Assembly (NCBI GenBank): GCA_965153355.1 | Contig: OZ231127.1 | Coordinates: 14,136,001 to 14,200,000 of the forward strand | DNA from: Flaccisagitta enflata | Lineage: Eukaryota; Chaetognatha; Sagittoidea; Aphragmophora | DNA length: 64,000 nucleotides | Direction of reading: 5' to 3' | Shown: in pieces, positions 1 through 12,543 of the stretch | How positions within the stretch are numbered: position 1 is the first letter of the stretch | How the letters are laid out: each line of letters begins with the position of its first letter | Translations under genes and position numbers: made by a program | The notes under the pieces: generated by a model | The model's input: only the letters and a program-made list of their open reading frames with translations | What the model was told of the DNA's origin: nothing | Database searches by the model: none

Positions 1-258
1 TAGAAAAGTAGAAGTAGAAGTAGAAAAGGATGAAAAAAATGAGATAGCAGCTGAAAGAGACAGAAGGAAGCTAGAGAGAGAGGAAAAAAAAGAGACGTTG
101 TAAAGGCAAAGGATAATAGGAAGAAGAGGGGGAGGGACCATTAGGCTTTTATGTCTATGGCGAGGTGAAAATGCCATTGCCTGTACTTTATTTGTTTGAC
201 CATTACTTAACGCCAAAGAGAGCGAGAAGCCTCACAGCCGACCAAGAAGCGAGAGGCA

Positions 259-261
<3 letters not shown>

Positions 262-350
<89 letters not shown>
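262..350. repeat. (GA)n microsatellite
   Basis: Pure GA run of about 89 bp with no interruption. Confidence 0.97.
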
Positions 351-354
<4 letters not shown>

Positions 355-419
355 CTGAGGAGGTGAAGGAATGGATGGTCAAACCAATCCATGGCCAAGA
401 GACTTTTATGGATGATGAG

Positions 420-720
420 AGCGGCAAAAGGAAGAGGAAGGGATGGGCGAGGAAGGGAAGAAGGAGGAAAGGAAGGAGTAAGAACTGGAAGGAGAGGAAG
501 GAGGAGAAAGGGAAGAAGGAGGAAAGGAAGGAGAAAGAATGGGGAGAGAGGGAAGGAGGAGAAAGTGAAGAAGGAGAAAGGGAAGAAGTAGAAAGGGAAG
601 AAGAGGAAGGGGGAAGGGAAGAAGCAAGCAGTTAAGGAGGAGGAAGGAAAGGAGGGAAAAACAGGAGAAAGAACAAGAGGAAAAGAGTGGAGAGATGAAG
701 CAAAGATGACCGGAGAAGAG
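420..720. repeat. Degenerate purine-rich tract
   Basis: About 300 bp of almost only A and G on the + strand, built from drifting GGAAGAAGGA-like words. The open frames across it are low-complexity Lys/Arg/Glu or Ser/Leu/Phe translations and are not treated as genes. Confidence 0.8.
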
Positions 721-799
721 GAAGGACACCTTGGGACCGGGTGCAACAGGGGCGGACTGGAGAGTAGAGATGAGATAGGAGATAGAATAAAGGGGACGA

Positions 800-1682
800 G
801 AATGGAGACAAGCATTTGGTTTTAAAAGGACAGGGGAGAACCGTCTCTTGAGGGCAAAGGCAAGGTGTATGTAGTAAACTCAGTAAATATCGGTTGCAGA
901 ACAAAAAAAAACGACATTTTAGGAAGCATGGCCGCGAAGAGCAAGTGTCCACTGAGGAGAAGAAGAGCAAAAGTGGGATGTGGGCAGTAATATCAGCCTA
1001 GAAGATAAATCCTCCATTCGATTTTGCTTCCGGGGCTTTGAGACTTTTTTTTCAAAGGGCAGATTACAAGCACCCTCTAAGCGATACTATTGTGGCAACC
1101 AAAACAAGACGGCGCCAAACAGATGTTTTTTCCGCTTTTATGCGCAGAATTGCTTTTGATTTCTTGATTCTTTCCACATCTGTCCCTATTATTTTCTGTG
1201 AATCTTGCTATACACAAATGAAATGTTTAAGCCAAACCGTTGAGGAAAACAAAAGACACATTGCAGCTGCATCTGCATGTACATTTGTGAATGCATTGGA
1301 ACACTTACCTGTAAATTCGCGAATTGAAGAGGATAGCGGGAGAAAAAGAGAAAAGGAGGGGAATGAAAGGGAAAATTTAATTAAATTGAATTTGGTTTTG
1401 TGACTCTTTTTCTCGACGAACAATATATGGAAACATTAATTTTCTTCCCTATATGGAAAGCAACAATATTTGAAGATGAAAGATTAGGGATGATAAAGAG
1501 TATCTTGCAATTGTCGTCTGACTCCCAACCAAATAATCATTGCATCTCCTCACTCCAATCCTGTCTTTTAGAGGTTCGACCGTCTGTTTTTTGTCATTGA
1601 AATTTTGACTACGTACTTTGACTTCGACGTGACAAACTCTTTTTCTAAAACAAATTGGGAATTTTTCCTTTCAAGTTTCAGC

Positions 1683-1684
<2 letters not shown>
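800..1684. other. Anonymous stretch, no supported gene
   Basis: Mixed-composition DNA. It holds a 121-codon open frame on the + strand at 1038-1403, among the longest non-repetitive frames in the window. I see no recognisable motif, signal peptide or splice context in it, so it is not called as a gene. Confidence 0.5.

Positions 1685-1725
<41 letters not shown>
1685..1725. repeat. (CT)n microsatellite, short
   Basis: Pure CT run of 41 bp on the + strand. Confidence 0.96.
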
Positions 1726-1726
<1 letters not shown>

Positions 1727-1729
<3 letters not shown>

Positions 1730-2350
1730 AAAAAGAGGAAGAACTCGGCGGAGGAAAAGAGAGCAAAAGAGAAAAGAAAATGTGTTTGTATGTAAATGAA
1801 TATCCCAGAGACTTCAACTTGTCTCAACAAATATTCCATTTTCTGTCTTAGAAATGCATTTTTCCTCGAGATTTTCTGTCAAGAAAAACGTTTTGAGGAC
1901 TAAAACTGCCTGCAAGTGGGGAATTTGTAGGGGTGAAAACTGAGCAGTGCGTTGAGGGACTGGTATTGTAAGAATTAAGAGAAACAGACACATGTATTGT
2001 AAAACTGGCAAATAACCATGGGGGATTGAAGTAAAACAAATCTAGTAAAGAACTATGCCGCGGAATCATTTTCCCACGTTCTAAACGGGGCAGACTCTCT
2101 CCGAACGAGTCAATTGTCTCATTACATATTCATACAAAACAAGGTGAAAAAGAATGGAGGTTTGTCTCTTTCTCGCTTCGCGGTTATCCACAAAGATGTC
2201 GCGACGTGTCTTCATGAAGACTTGATGAAGCGAAAAACAAATGAGCAAAGCCAAAAAAGATGTCAATCTAAATGATGAAAGATCAGGTAATAAAAGGCCT
2301 ACTCATTTTTTACCTCGAAGGAATCGACGCAAAGAGAGGCAATCCCCGAT
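1727..2350. other. Anonymous stretch
   Basis: Nothing recognised on either strand; the open frames are 60-75 codons and unremarkable. Confidence 0.5.
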
Positions 2351-2360
2351 ACTCACTTTC

Positions 2361-2378
2361 TATCTTTCTTTCTTTTTT

Positions 2379-2413
<35 letters not shown>
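2361..2413. repeat. (TTTC)n microsatellite
   Basis: About 13 TTTC units running into CTCTCTCCCT-type pyrimidine sequence. Confidence 0.93.
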
Positions 2414-2547
2414 CTCTCTCCCTCTCTCCTTGACTCTGTCTCAATCTCGCTCGGCCTCGAGCACCTTCCTTCCATTTGCTGACCATCAGCAGTCATCAAC
2501 TCGGATGGCCGTCATCAACGACGTCCACAACGTGAGACAGAGACGAA

Positions 2548-2548
<1 letters not shown>

Positions 2549-2573
<25 letters not shown>
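2549..2573. repeat. (CT)n microsatellite, short
   Basis: Pure 25-bp CT run on the + strand. Confidence 0.93.
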
Positions 2574-2578
<5 letters not shown>

Positions 2579-2684
2579 CTTTGTACTGCGGGAAATGGGC
2601 AGCCGTTAGATGCTGCTAGATTGAGATGCGGGTCGGTCTTAAGGCCAAGGCTAGTCTTTTGTCCGGCTTCATTCCGTAATGTTG

Positions 2685-2909
2685 TCACGTGGCATCTTGT
2701 CATCACGTGTCTTAATAACTGTCCATCTTTTGGCTCAGGTCCATTTTTAGCCGTCAGTCTCTCCATAAAAGAGCAACAGATTAGAAAAATAGTGGCTAAT
2801 GGAGCGACCGGCGTTCACAAGTTGATAGTATCATGGCTGGTACATACAATTCAAATTACTAAGTCGCTTACATTGATTTATTGAAGTTTCATCATGGCTG
2901 TCACTTCAG
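2685..2909 (+). promoter_or_regulatory. Promoter-like cluster with possible first exon
   Basis: Two CACGTG E-boxes lie 19 bp apart (2685-2690 and 2704-2709). A TATA-like CATAAAAG follows near 2764. An ATG at 2894 then opens five codons before a donor-like TCAG/GTAATT at 2909/2910. The order and spacing fit a small promoter plus a first coding exon. CACGTG is palindromic and common, and no next exon could be linked, so this is a weak inference. Confidence 0.2.
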
Positions 2910-3133
2910 GTAATTATACCAATACCAACAATTTTGATAGAATGCTCGGTGTTATCTGAGCATACAGCTCGTATTAGTAGCTTTCTCTTCATTGAGTAAA
3001 TTCTTATGACGATTTTATGTTCTTTTTATCTCATTTAAAAACGTGGAAGTAGGAAATAACACGTCGAGATATCGCAAAACAATGGAGAAATAATCAAAAC
3101 AGTGGAGAGAGAAATGAAAAAAATCACCTCCAG

Positions 3134-3135
<2 letters not shown>

Positions 3136-3190
<55 letters not shown>
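3136..3190. repeat. (CT)n microsatellite
   Basis: 55-bp CT run, first of a pair 63 bp apart. Confidence 0.96.
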
Positions 3191-3251
3191 AGAGGGAATT
3201 TCGTTCACGCCGATTTTCACATCCATCCTCAGCGACTTTCAAAGAATTTCG

Positions 3252-3253
<2 letters not shown>

Positions 3254-3309
<56 letters not shown>
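3254..3309. repeat. (CT)n microsatellite
   Basis: 56-bp CT run, nearly the same length as its neighbour at 3136. Confidence 0.96.
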
Positions 3310-3311
<2 letters not shown>

Positions 3312-3677
3312 CGCTTCACGGAAGCGGCGGTTGTTGAAACTCTCTCTCAAAACCGCAATTTTGAAAAAAAGTAAGTAGCAATTGTGGAGGTGTCAGGCAG
3401 GTGGAGAATGATAGCAATACTAATCTGGTGACAGTTATGATTATGATGGCAATTCTACTTTAGATTCAGTCAATTTGTTGGCGTGCGAAAGCTGGAAGAT
3501 ATCTGGCTGTATTGATGACTAAAAAATGGAAGAACATTAACGTATCTTCCTATGAACGATAACTTGTTGAAAAGAAAATGCCATTGTGAAAGAAAATGTC
3601 CCACGAAATGACATTTTCGAAAAAGAAAAAAATATACCAGAAGGTGACGTAGCAGATACTTCCTATCCTAAAGAGAC

Positions 3678-3968
3678 GGTAACTCACCGGTGGTGACAAT
3701 GAGAAAGGTGGAGACTAGAGAGAGAACGGTGCTTGGTAACTCACCGGTACTGACAATGAGAAAGGTGCAGACTAAAGAGAACTTTGCTTGGTAACTCACC
3801 GGTGCTGACAATGAGAAAGGTGGAGACTAAAGAGAACTTTGCTTGGTAACTCACCGGTGCTGACAATGAGAAAGGTGGAGACTAAAGAGAACTTTGCGTG
3901 GTAGCTCACAAGGTGCACACTTGGTGGTGACAATGAGAAAGGTGGAGACTAGAGAGAGAACGGTGCTT
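3678..3968. repeat. 55-bp tandem repeat, five units
   Basis: Units begin GGTAACTCACCGGTG near 3678, 3735, 3790, 3845 and 3900, a period of 55-57 bp. The middle three units are nearly identical. The first and last share the variant GAGAGAACGGTGCTT, so the array edges resemble each other more than the core. Confidence 0.93.
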
Positions 3969-4153
3969 TCCTTTCTCCGAGCGGCCTAACACATAAAACC
4001 GGCACTTTAGCCTCAACGCCGCTTTTTTTCCTTTGGGAGTGACGCCGCAGTGGGACCTAGGAAAACCCTCACTATAGCATGTATGTCGGCAGGCAAGAAG
4101 AAAGAGAAATTCCTAAATAAACCTCTTATCAAAAACATTTTTTGGACCAAAAA

Positions 4154-4190
4154 CCAAAACAAAACAAAACAAAACAAAACAAAAACAAAA
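4154..4190. repeat. (CAAAA)n microsatellite
   Basis: Seven or so CAAAA units. Confidence 0.9.
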
Positions 4191-4329
4191 TCAAAACTAG
4201 TTAGCATCAATAAAAGATGTGAATGTTTGATGAGTATCTTTGAGTTTCGTCGTCTTCTCTCCTACCCTAGTGCGGCATGGAAGTGACTCAAGCAGAGTGT
4301 CATCACATATAATCCTCTTTTAGGGAAGA

Positions 4330-4438
4330 ATGTCATCCTTTGCCATACTATGGTGCGGCACGGATGTCATCCTTTGTCATGGCATAGTGCGGCATGGTGG
4401 CCAACCTTTGTCATACCATAGTGCGGCACGGATGTCAC
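4330..4438. repeat. 34-bp tandem repeat
   Basis: GTGCGGCA recurs at 4353, 4387 and 4421, exactly 34 bp apart, inside a unit that also carries GTCATCCTTTGTCAT. A diverged relative lies at about 4270. Confidence 0.85.
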
Positions 4439-4494
4439 ACGTGTATGAAAGAGCACATCTTTTTGCTCCGGAAGGAAAGGTGGAAAAGATAGGA

Positions 4495-4830
4495 AGAATC
4501 AATGATGACGAAGAGAACGAAAGAGAAGAAGACGAAAAAGAAGAAGAAGATGACAGAGATGATGAAGCAACAGTATGAAAAAAAGTTAGGAAACAGATGA
4601 AAGGAAGAAGAAGGAAAGGAAAATGAAAGAAGAAGAGCGTGAGCACGAAAAAGAAGGAAAAATGTAAAAATAAGAAGATGATGCTGGATAAAAAGGAGAG
4701 GAACGTAAGAGGAGGTCAAAGGAGTGAAAAAACTGCAAAAAATGTAAAAAAAGAAAAAAAAACAAAAGAGAAGAAGAATAAGAAGATTATGATGGTAGGA
4801 GAAACAGAAGAAGAAGAGAGAACTGGGAGC
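4495..4830. repeat. Degenerate A/G-rich tract
   Basis: Imperfect GAAGAAGA and AAAAGA words with no constant unit. Confidence 0.7.
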
Positions 4831-4845
4831 AGCAGCGCTTGATAG

Positions 4846-4868
4846 CGGCGGCGGCGGCGGCGGCGGCG
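4846..4868. repeat. (CGG)n microsatellite
   Basis: Seven to eight CGG/GCG triplets, the most GC-rich simple repeat in the window. Confidence 0.92.
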
Positions 4869-5194
4869 ATGGTCTCTGGAGGGAGGTAGCGCTGAGCGTT
4901 GGCGGAAAGAGGCGTGTGTCCCTGTGGGCTCTTAGCACAATAATCAAATCTCATGAACAGACCAATTTCATTGCCATAAAGAGACACCGCTGCTGAGGGA
5001 GGCCGACTCGGCCAAGAACCAGCACCGGCCTTCGCTTGTTTTTTCTCATCCTTTACATCATATGGCGAGAAAAGAGAAAAGAGAAGAGATAGAGAGAGAC
5101 AGATCTCCCAATGGCTACTGGATACGATCAGATATCCGCTTAACGAGAAGCTTCTCTTTTACCGCAGATGAATTGGCGATTTGGTTTTTTTTCT

Positions 5195-5413
<219 letters not shown>

Positions 5414-5523
5414 CGCCGATGGCATTTTCGTCCCCCGAGGCTAGAAACAACTTGAGGGAGAGGCGTAGGTCAAAAAGGCCGAGGCGTGGGCGCTGATTGC
5501 AACATCTCACGTGTAACGACGAC

Positions 5524-5683
<160 letters not shown>

Positions 5684-5724
5684 GGCAGGTAGATAGAAAT
5701 ATAGACAAAAAAGACAGAAAGAGA

Positions 5725-5794
5725 GACAGACAGACAAACAGACAGATTGACAGACAGACAAACAGACAGATAGACAGACAGACAGGCAGACAGA

Positions 5795-5866
<72 letters not shown>

Positions 5867-5882
5867 AAGACAGACAGACAGA
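5725..5882. repeat. (GACA)n / (GATA)n array
   Basis: Tetranucleotide array of mainly GACA with GATA and CAAA variants, 3' of the GA run. Confidence 0.93.
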
Positions 5883-6141
5883 GAGATAATGGCAAGATAC
5901 ATTGATATGCATAAGATGGGTCTTTATATAGCAGATTGTTCTCATGTGTTAGTACTGTCACCATTCTTTTATAGGGCGAATAAGAAACCATCAACTTTAT
6001 CTATGTGCTTCTTTCATGACTTGCTTATTTGGTGGCTGCAAAGGCAAAGGCAATTCCATTGACAACGTTTCATAATCCATCCTATTCTCAGGCAATTGCA
6101 CTAAGAGCCAGGGATCAGCAATGAAAACAAAAGGGTGACAG

Positions 6142-6245
<104 letters not shown>

Positions 6246-6474
6246 CCAAAGTTAACCCACGACAAGCGAAAATTGCCTAATGGCAGGCTGAGACAATTTT
6301 TCGGGCACATGGTGACTTGTGTGGCGAAAAAAAAAGGAGGAAGAAGATGGAGGTCTGGGAGTTATGATTGAGGAGGAAAGAAGAAGAGTGAAAAAGTATG
6401 AGAACAAGAAGAGAAAACTGTAGGGAGATAGTGAGAAAGAAAGAAAAAGGAATTAAGATAGAAAGAAAAAAAAT

Positions 6475-6475
6475 A

Positions 6476-6534
<59 letters not shown>

Positions 6535-6544
6535 GAAGAAAGAT

Positions 6545-6607
<63 letters not shown>

Positions 6608-6609
6608 AA

Positions 6610-6664
<55 letters not shown>
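6475..6664. repeat. (GAAA)n microsatellite
   Basis: About 190 bp of AAAG units with three interruptions (GGAA, GATA and an extra A). Confidence 0.96.
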
Positions 6665-6669
6665 TTTTG

Positions 6670-7990
6670 AAACTCTGATTAGTCAAATTCAGTCGTTTGG
6701 CCAAACTCATTCATCAGTCAAAGTTATTCATTGGTCAAACTCATTCATGAAGTAATTGGATGATAGAACTCGAAGACTTTTAATTCCAGTAACAAAAGCG
6801 GAGGAATCGAAGAAGAAAAGGGAACAGAAGGATGGATTGGAAAAGGAGAATCGATTGTATTGGAGGAATGAAGGAAAAGGAGGAAAAGATGAGGGAAGGA
6901 GGGAAATGGCTTGTTGGTAGAAAGGGAGAAAATGAAAAGGAAAGGAATGAAGAGGCAAGTAGCCAGTAGGTAGAAAGGGAGGAAAGGTGAAATTGGGATA
7001 GACACTAAACAATACCGGTGATGATCAGGGAGTGATAAATGGAAGGAGGGAACAAAACATTTGACTCAGACATGAGAAACTATTATAGGTGAAACAACAT
7101 CCCTCATTACACCCAATCTGAAACATATGAAATAGGGCCTTAGAAGCCCTCACTGACTTTCTACTACGCGCTTCAGTTCTATGTTGAGAAAGTATGGGTA
7201 TACTGAGTGGGCAGAATCAAGTGAGTCCCACTGAAGAATTGGTGCTCGGTTCAAGATCATTTGACCATTCAACGTGGATCACAGTACAATCATTGATCAC
7301 TACTAAGCGGGTGGCTTTTAATTCAACTTGGACAGTTTCAATCTTTGCTCCTCTTTTTGTCTATCTGTCGATTTGTCGGTCTGTCTATTTGAGAACCCTA
7401 TTCGTGACTGTTTCTCAACTTTTTCCAGTCTTTTAATTGACTAACACCTTGATTTTTTTTCAAAGAGATGGGACGATAAATCGACAGACTGGTTGATAAT
7501 GAAAGGGAAAAAACGGGTAGACATGGATACAAAATATAGATCAGGGTCAGAATTTCCATAAGGGTCAAAATTCACTCCTTACTTTTATCGCACAGCCTCG
7601 AACCGCCCGGTTGGATAGGTTATCATGACACAGAAGAAGCGAGTACTCCCCCTGAGATAACCATCAAATGGTTTATTTGGGTTATTTCATACATCGTCAA
7701 CTTTACGTTGGCATGTTGCGAATTCTTTTCTTATTATAACAAATATTGGACAAACTGCCGCTTTCCAAGGGTGGCATCAGAACAGTCATTATGTTTCTTC
7801 TAGAGTAACGAATCCTTCTTCACAATTTGAAAAAAAAATCATCAACTTAGATATTTGATTCAAAAGCGAGAGCGAAAACGTTCACATTGTTGCATTTCTA
7901 ACATGCGGTGGCAAGAACAATAGCTACAACAATATGCAAAATTATTTTTTAACTTGAATGCTTCACGAAAGTACTCTTATCAGTCTTTAA
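6670..7990. other. Anonymous stretch
   Basis: A purine-rich section at 6780-6990 is followed by ordinary mixed DNA. No repeat, RNA or gene was recognised. Confidence 0.5.
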
Positions 7991-7997
7991 ATCTCTT

Positions 7998-8001
<4 letters not shown>

Positions 8002-8034
<33 letters not shown>
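8002..8034. repeat. (CT)n microsatellite, short
   Basis: 33-bp CT run. Confidence 0.95.
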
Positions 8035-8037
<3 letters not shown>

Positions 8038-8096
8038 ATTGCATGGGCCCTTCGTTCAACGATTGGTAACTAGATTAAAGACTGCAGCATTCTCAT

Positions 8097-8150
8097 TTCT
8101 CTCTGTCTCTGTCTCTGTCTCTTTCTCTGTCTCTGTCTCTGTCTCTTTCT
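8097..8150. repeat. (CTCTGT)n array
   Basis: Eight or so CTCTGT/CTCTTT hexamers. Confidence 0.9.
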
Positions 8151-8559
8151 TCACATCATTTCAAAGAGACTGCAAACGGGAAATTGGTTTTCAAGCAAAA
8201 CTCGATTCGTCAAGTCAAACTTATTGTTTTCCACCGTCTGGCAAATTGTTGTTAACCTCATTTTCAGAAAGAGAGAAAAAAGAAAAAAAAAAGTCAAAGG
8301 AGATGTGTGAAGAAAAAGGTAAATGAAAATGCGCAAGAAAAGGTGAAAATGAGAGTTGTTGCGGGGAAGAGAAAGGGAAAGGGGAAGGGACGTGGGGACA
8401 CTGTTCCTCATATGCTTACTTCATGCCTAGTTGACGTCCTCATTCTCATTCCCTCTGTTCCCTTGCATGACATCGAAAGAATCACCCTTACAAATAAAGA
8501 GTCCTTCCATCCATCTCTCTCCCTAGCACGACGTCACCTTTCCAATCCCATTCCCCATC

Positions 8560-8680
8560 ACTTCCCTTTCCCCAATCACTCCCCATTCCCCACTTCCTCT
8601 TCCCCACTCCCCACTTCCCCTTCCTCTTCCCCTTCCCCACTCCCCCCCACTCCCACTTCCCCAATCACCCATTCACCACC
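8560..8680. repeat. Pyrimidine tract of CCCCATTCC type
   Basis: Degenerate C-rich words (CCCCACTTCC, CCCCATTCC), about 120 bp of almost only C and T on the + strand. Confidence 0.75.
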
Positions 8681-8787
8681 GAAAAAAAAAGAATAGGATG
8701 GGAGACTTGATTGAGACATAGAAGAAGAGGAAGTCGCGCCGGCTTTCATATTGGGAGCTCTATGAATCAGCAAATGGCGCGAGAGAG

Positions 8788-8842
8788 CCAATAAGGCACG
8801 ACCGGCCAATGACACGTCAGAGATCTTAATTTCACGACGTCA
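8788..8842. promoter_or_regulatory. Promoter-like CCAAT/CRE cluster
   Basis: Two CCAAT pentamers lie 18 bp apart (8788-8792, 8806-8810). They are followed by ACACGTCAG and a CRE-like GACGTCA at 8836-8842. The spacing resembles NF-Y plus CREB promoters. No first exon or start site could be joined to it. Confidence 0.2.
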
Positions 8843-8999
8843 CTGAATTGTAGTCTAATCTTTTTTGGGACAAATCAGAGTTGGACAATTTTCGAATTTG
8901 ACGAATCACCGAACGAGTTTCAACCCGAGGCGAGGTCAGTGACTACGACCATGTATATTTTCAAATGGGAGGAGGGGAGAGATAGAGGAAACAGGAAGG

Positions 9000-9004
<5 letters not shown>

Positions 9005-9089
<85 letters not shown>
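9005..9089. repeat. (GA)n microsatellite
   Basis: 85-bp GA run, first of a close pair. Confidence 0.97.
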
Positions 9090-9091
<2 letters not shown>

Positions 9092-9169
9092 GGATGCGCT
9101 ATCAGCTTAATTCTGCAATAAGAGGATTAAGCAAGACCTTTGATGCGAATGTGGCGAGAATGAGAGAAA

Positions 9170-9171
<2 letters not shown>

Positions 9172-9257
<86 letters not shown>
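9172..9257. repeat. (GA)n microsatellite
   Basis: 86-bp GA run, 82 bp after the previous one. Confidence 0.97.
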
Positions 9258-9261
<4 letters not shown>

Positions 9262-9343
9262 AAATGGGAGAAAATGTGGGAGCTAAGAGTTCCGGCATGG
9301 GATGGTAAGAGGATATTTGCAAAGCTAAGGTGAACAGGGAGAA

Positions 9344-9466
9344 AACAAGGCCAAGTAGGCCAATAAGGTGCGACGTGTGGATCGTCGAACGAATGCGTTA
9401 CAGACCGACAGACCAACCGACCAACGGACACAGCCAGTTATAGAGGTGCTTTGTCGCACCTAAAAA
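9344..9466 (+). mobile_element. Hairpin-ended repeat, subfamily D
   Basis: Starts AACAAGGCC and carries a short GACC/GGAC core at 9401-9430. It ends in the hairpin AGGTGC (9444-9449) and GCACCT (9456-9461), followed by AAAAA. The 9-mer AGGTGCGAC near the 5' end (9366-9374) is the exact reverse complement of the 3' arm GTCGCACCT (9453-9461). This is the shortest nearly complete copy at about 123 bp, and it encodes nothing. Confidence 0.75.
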
Positions 9467-9557
9467 GAAAGAAAGCTAGAAAAAAAGAAGTGGAGGGCAG
9501 TTGAATAGATAGGAAAGAAAGAGAAATGGAACGAAAGAGGAAAACAAAGGAAAACGT

Positions 9558-9571
9558 GGGGGGGGGGGGGG
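9558..9571. repeat. Poly-G run
   Basis: Thirteen or fourteen consecutive G residues. Confidence 0.9.
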
Positions 9572-9920
9572 AGAATGTAAGGGAAGTAGCCAAGTGGAAG
9601 CAGTAAGGTAAAATGGAAGACGAGTAAAAAGTATAAAGATCCAAAATCACGAGAATAAGTAGGAATGTCGGAGGAGTATAGAGGTAGGAAGAAAGGAAAG
9701 GAGATAGGGAATGAGTGCGGAATTAAGGAAAGAATTGAGTCCTTCACTCTGCAAGGATATTGAAATTTCAATGAATGCGAAAGGACATGAAAAGAGATTT
9801 AGGCCTCGGATTATCCGACCATTCGTGCGGCCTGAATGCGCACGCAGGACCAGGACCGTCTATGACAATACGTGTACGCGCATGAGTATACGACTTTACG
9901 TGCATGTGTACGTGTGCATT

Positions 9921-10039
<119 letters not shown>

Positions 10040-10980
10040 TTAAAACTTAATAAAGACGCACATAGAATCAATCACACTCATAACGACCCCAACCCCGCTC
10101 CCCTACTCTTCATCGTTTCCTAATTTTCCTCCCCCCCTCCGACCTCCACCAGCCACTTCCCGCCTCGCCCCGTCATCCTCTCACTTCGATTAACTCGGAT
10201 GTTCACTTGTTCCCTCCCAAACGCTTGATTTGCTGGCAATTTTATCTCAGTTCCTCAAACGCTTTCCGATATCAGGCCGAGTCATCCAAACAAGACCCCA
10301 CATACCATCCTTCCTCCCACCTCCTCTTCACCCCCCCATCCCCCTCATCCCATCTTCAGAAAACTCTCCTTCTTCTCAGCTGATACTCGATATGAAAATT
10401 GCTTTCTGATTAGAAGTCACACAAACCGTTTGTTTGATCTCATCCTCTCTTTTCTACTCTCTCTCTCCCCTTTTGTTGATTTTTCCGATTGTTTTGACGC
10501 GTTTTTTCGTTTGTGCGACGTCTTTTGTTTCCTGTTTTCATTGGCCGCCGCATGTGTCGTTGGTGTCGCTCGTTTCCGAGCGCATGCGCGTCCACGCGTG
10601 TGTCACTTGTCACGGAAATTCGATAACAACAATTCCTCTTCTTTCTTTTGGTTCTTTGTTGGGTGGGTCATGTTTCGGGTGAAAATTACGATTAAACGAG
10701 AACATAGTGGAACAAATTGTGATCGAGATGGGGCGTTATTTGCCGGACTCTCAATCTCACAAAAACGAAACCGTTTTGAGCGAAAGTAAGCACGTAAAAA
10801 AATTTCAAGATCGTGGATGACAAAGATGGCGAGAATGATGGAGAATTGAGAGAAGCAAAGCAAGAAATTCATATCCTTGTTTTCCATTTTCTGTTTCCTT
10901 CAATTCAATCTTCAAGCTACAAGTTGTGAGAAATGAAGAGAAAAGGAAAGAAGAAGATAAAACTGATCGAAAGAAATGAA
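10040..10980. other. Anonymous stretch, no supported gene
   Basis: C-rich at 10090-10370, then mixed DNA. A 119-codon open frame at 10430-10789 (+) has no recognisable domain and is not called. Confidence 0.5.
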
Positions 10981-10992
10981 GAAATGAGGAAA

Positions 10993-10995
10993 GAA

Positions 10996-11079
<84 letters not shown>

Positions 11080-11190
11080 GAGGAAGAAAGAGGGAAAGAG
11101 AGAAAGAAAGTAAGAAAGAGGGAAAGAGAGATAGAAACAGAGAAAGAAAGAAAAAAGAAGAAAAAAGAAAAAAGAAAAGCGAAAAAAGGA
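10993..11190. repeat. (GAAA)n microsatellite with purine tail
   Basis: Regular AAAG to about 11083, then decaying GAGGGAAAGA-type purine sequence. Confidence 0.94.
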
Positions 11191-11984
11191 AAATGGATTC
11201 GACAAAATTTTTTAAAAATCTTTTTTTCTCTTCTTCTTTTTCCTTCCCATTTTTTCTCTTTCTCTTTCCATTTCTTTTGAATTTAACGCATCCATTTCTC
11301 AGCTTCTTCATCGACATTCATTCATTCATTCATTTCACCTCCCGCCTTTCAAAAAACGGAGAAGACTAAGAAGAAATATTCAGCGGAGAAATGAAGAAGT
11401 GTTTCTTCCTTTCCTCCCCCCTCCCACAGGGGATGACCCAATTGATGGAAACCAGGCCCAAGGGCGATGCAAGGTCATTTTTAATGCCTTTTTTTTCAGC
11501 GAAAGATTGAAAGAGAGGAAATAGACAAGAGAAAAATGGAATTTATTCGGAATTCATTTCATTCATTCATTCATCTAAAAGTAGTGGAATTTGTTTCAGG
11601 TTTGTGAGGACAAAAACTCGTGGAAATAGAATAGCCTATCGGCTGAGAACTACAATAGAATTTGCAAATGGAATTAACAAGAATGGCAACTCCGCTCTGG
11701 TATGTCGCTACTAGTCTGATACAAGAAAATGACAGACTTCGGGTCAGATGGTGATTGATATCGGGTTGGTGAAGGATATTAGGTAGGTGACGGAAATCAC
11801 GAGGGTGTGATATAACAGGTGAGTTGTATATGACCGGAATTCTCTTCAGATTTCGCCTTCTTTCTTCTATCTCCCCGACCAAGAGAACGCTTAAAAGGGG
11901 AAATTGCGAGAAAGAAAACGCAAATAACGAATTCATTGCACAACAAAATCCCTCTCTTTTCCGGGCTTAATCATTACGGCGGAG

Positions 11985-12177
<193 letters not shown>

Positions 12178-12259
12178 GCAATGAAAGATGAGCTCGCTCG
12201 GGTTTTATTGTACGCGGTCCCTTCCTAAAGTCCTCGAGAAAAAAAAGGGTTTGTGAGCG

Positions 12260-12543
12260 GGATCGGCTTTAGAGGGTGGTGGCAATGACAGCAGGGGTAG
12301 CGTTGGCGGTGGCAATGACAGCAAGGGTAGCGTTGATGGTTGCAGAGGTGGCAATGGTTGCGCTGGTGGTGGCAACGAAGGCAGGGTGTCGTTTGCATAG
12401 CAGTTGTGTCAGTGACAGCGGTAGTGATTCTTGCATCTAAGAGCGGTAGGAGCACCAAAGGCTAGGGTGTTGTTCGCACGGCAGTGGTGTCAGTGACGGC
12501 AATAGACCCCGGTAGTGATTCTGGCATCTAAGAGCAGTAGGAG
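12260..12543. repeat. GGTGGCAATGACAGC / GGTAGTGATTCT tandem repeats
   Basis: Diverged tandem units of about 80-90 bp: GTCAGTGAC recurs at 12408 and 12489, and GGTAGTGATT at 12420 and 12511. The array resumes at 13754, after the hAT element. Its upstream unit still reads straight through the position where the element sits, which gives a paralogous empty site. Confidence 0.8.
12536..12543. repeat. hAT target-site duplication, left
   Basis: AGTAGGAG, identical to 13754-13761. Confidence 0.85.

Noticed and set aside
1038-1403. 121-codon non-repetitive open frame (+)
   Set aside because: No recognisable domain, start context or splice signal. A frame this long is not surprising among the many frames of a 64-kb window.
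10430-10789. 119-codon open frame (+)
   Set aside because: Hydrophobic first half comes from T-rich DNA. There is no family resemblance and no neighbouring exon.
11500-11599. Possible exon between TTTTTTTTCAG and TTTCAG/GTTTGT on the + strand
   Set aside because: The open segment is largely purine-rich sequence plus an ATTC microsatellite, so openness is weak evidence.
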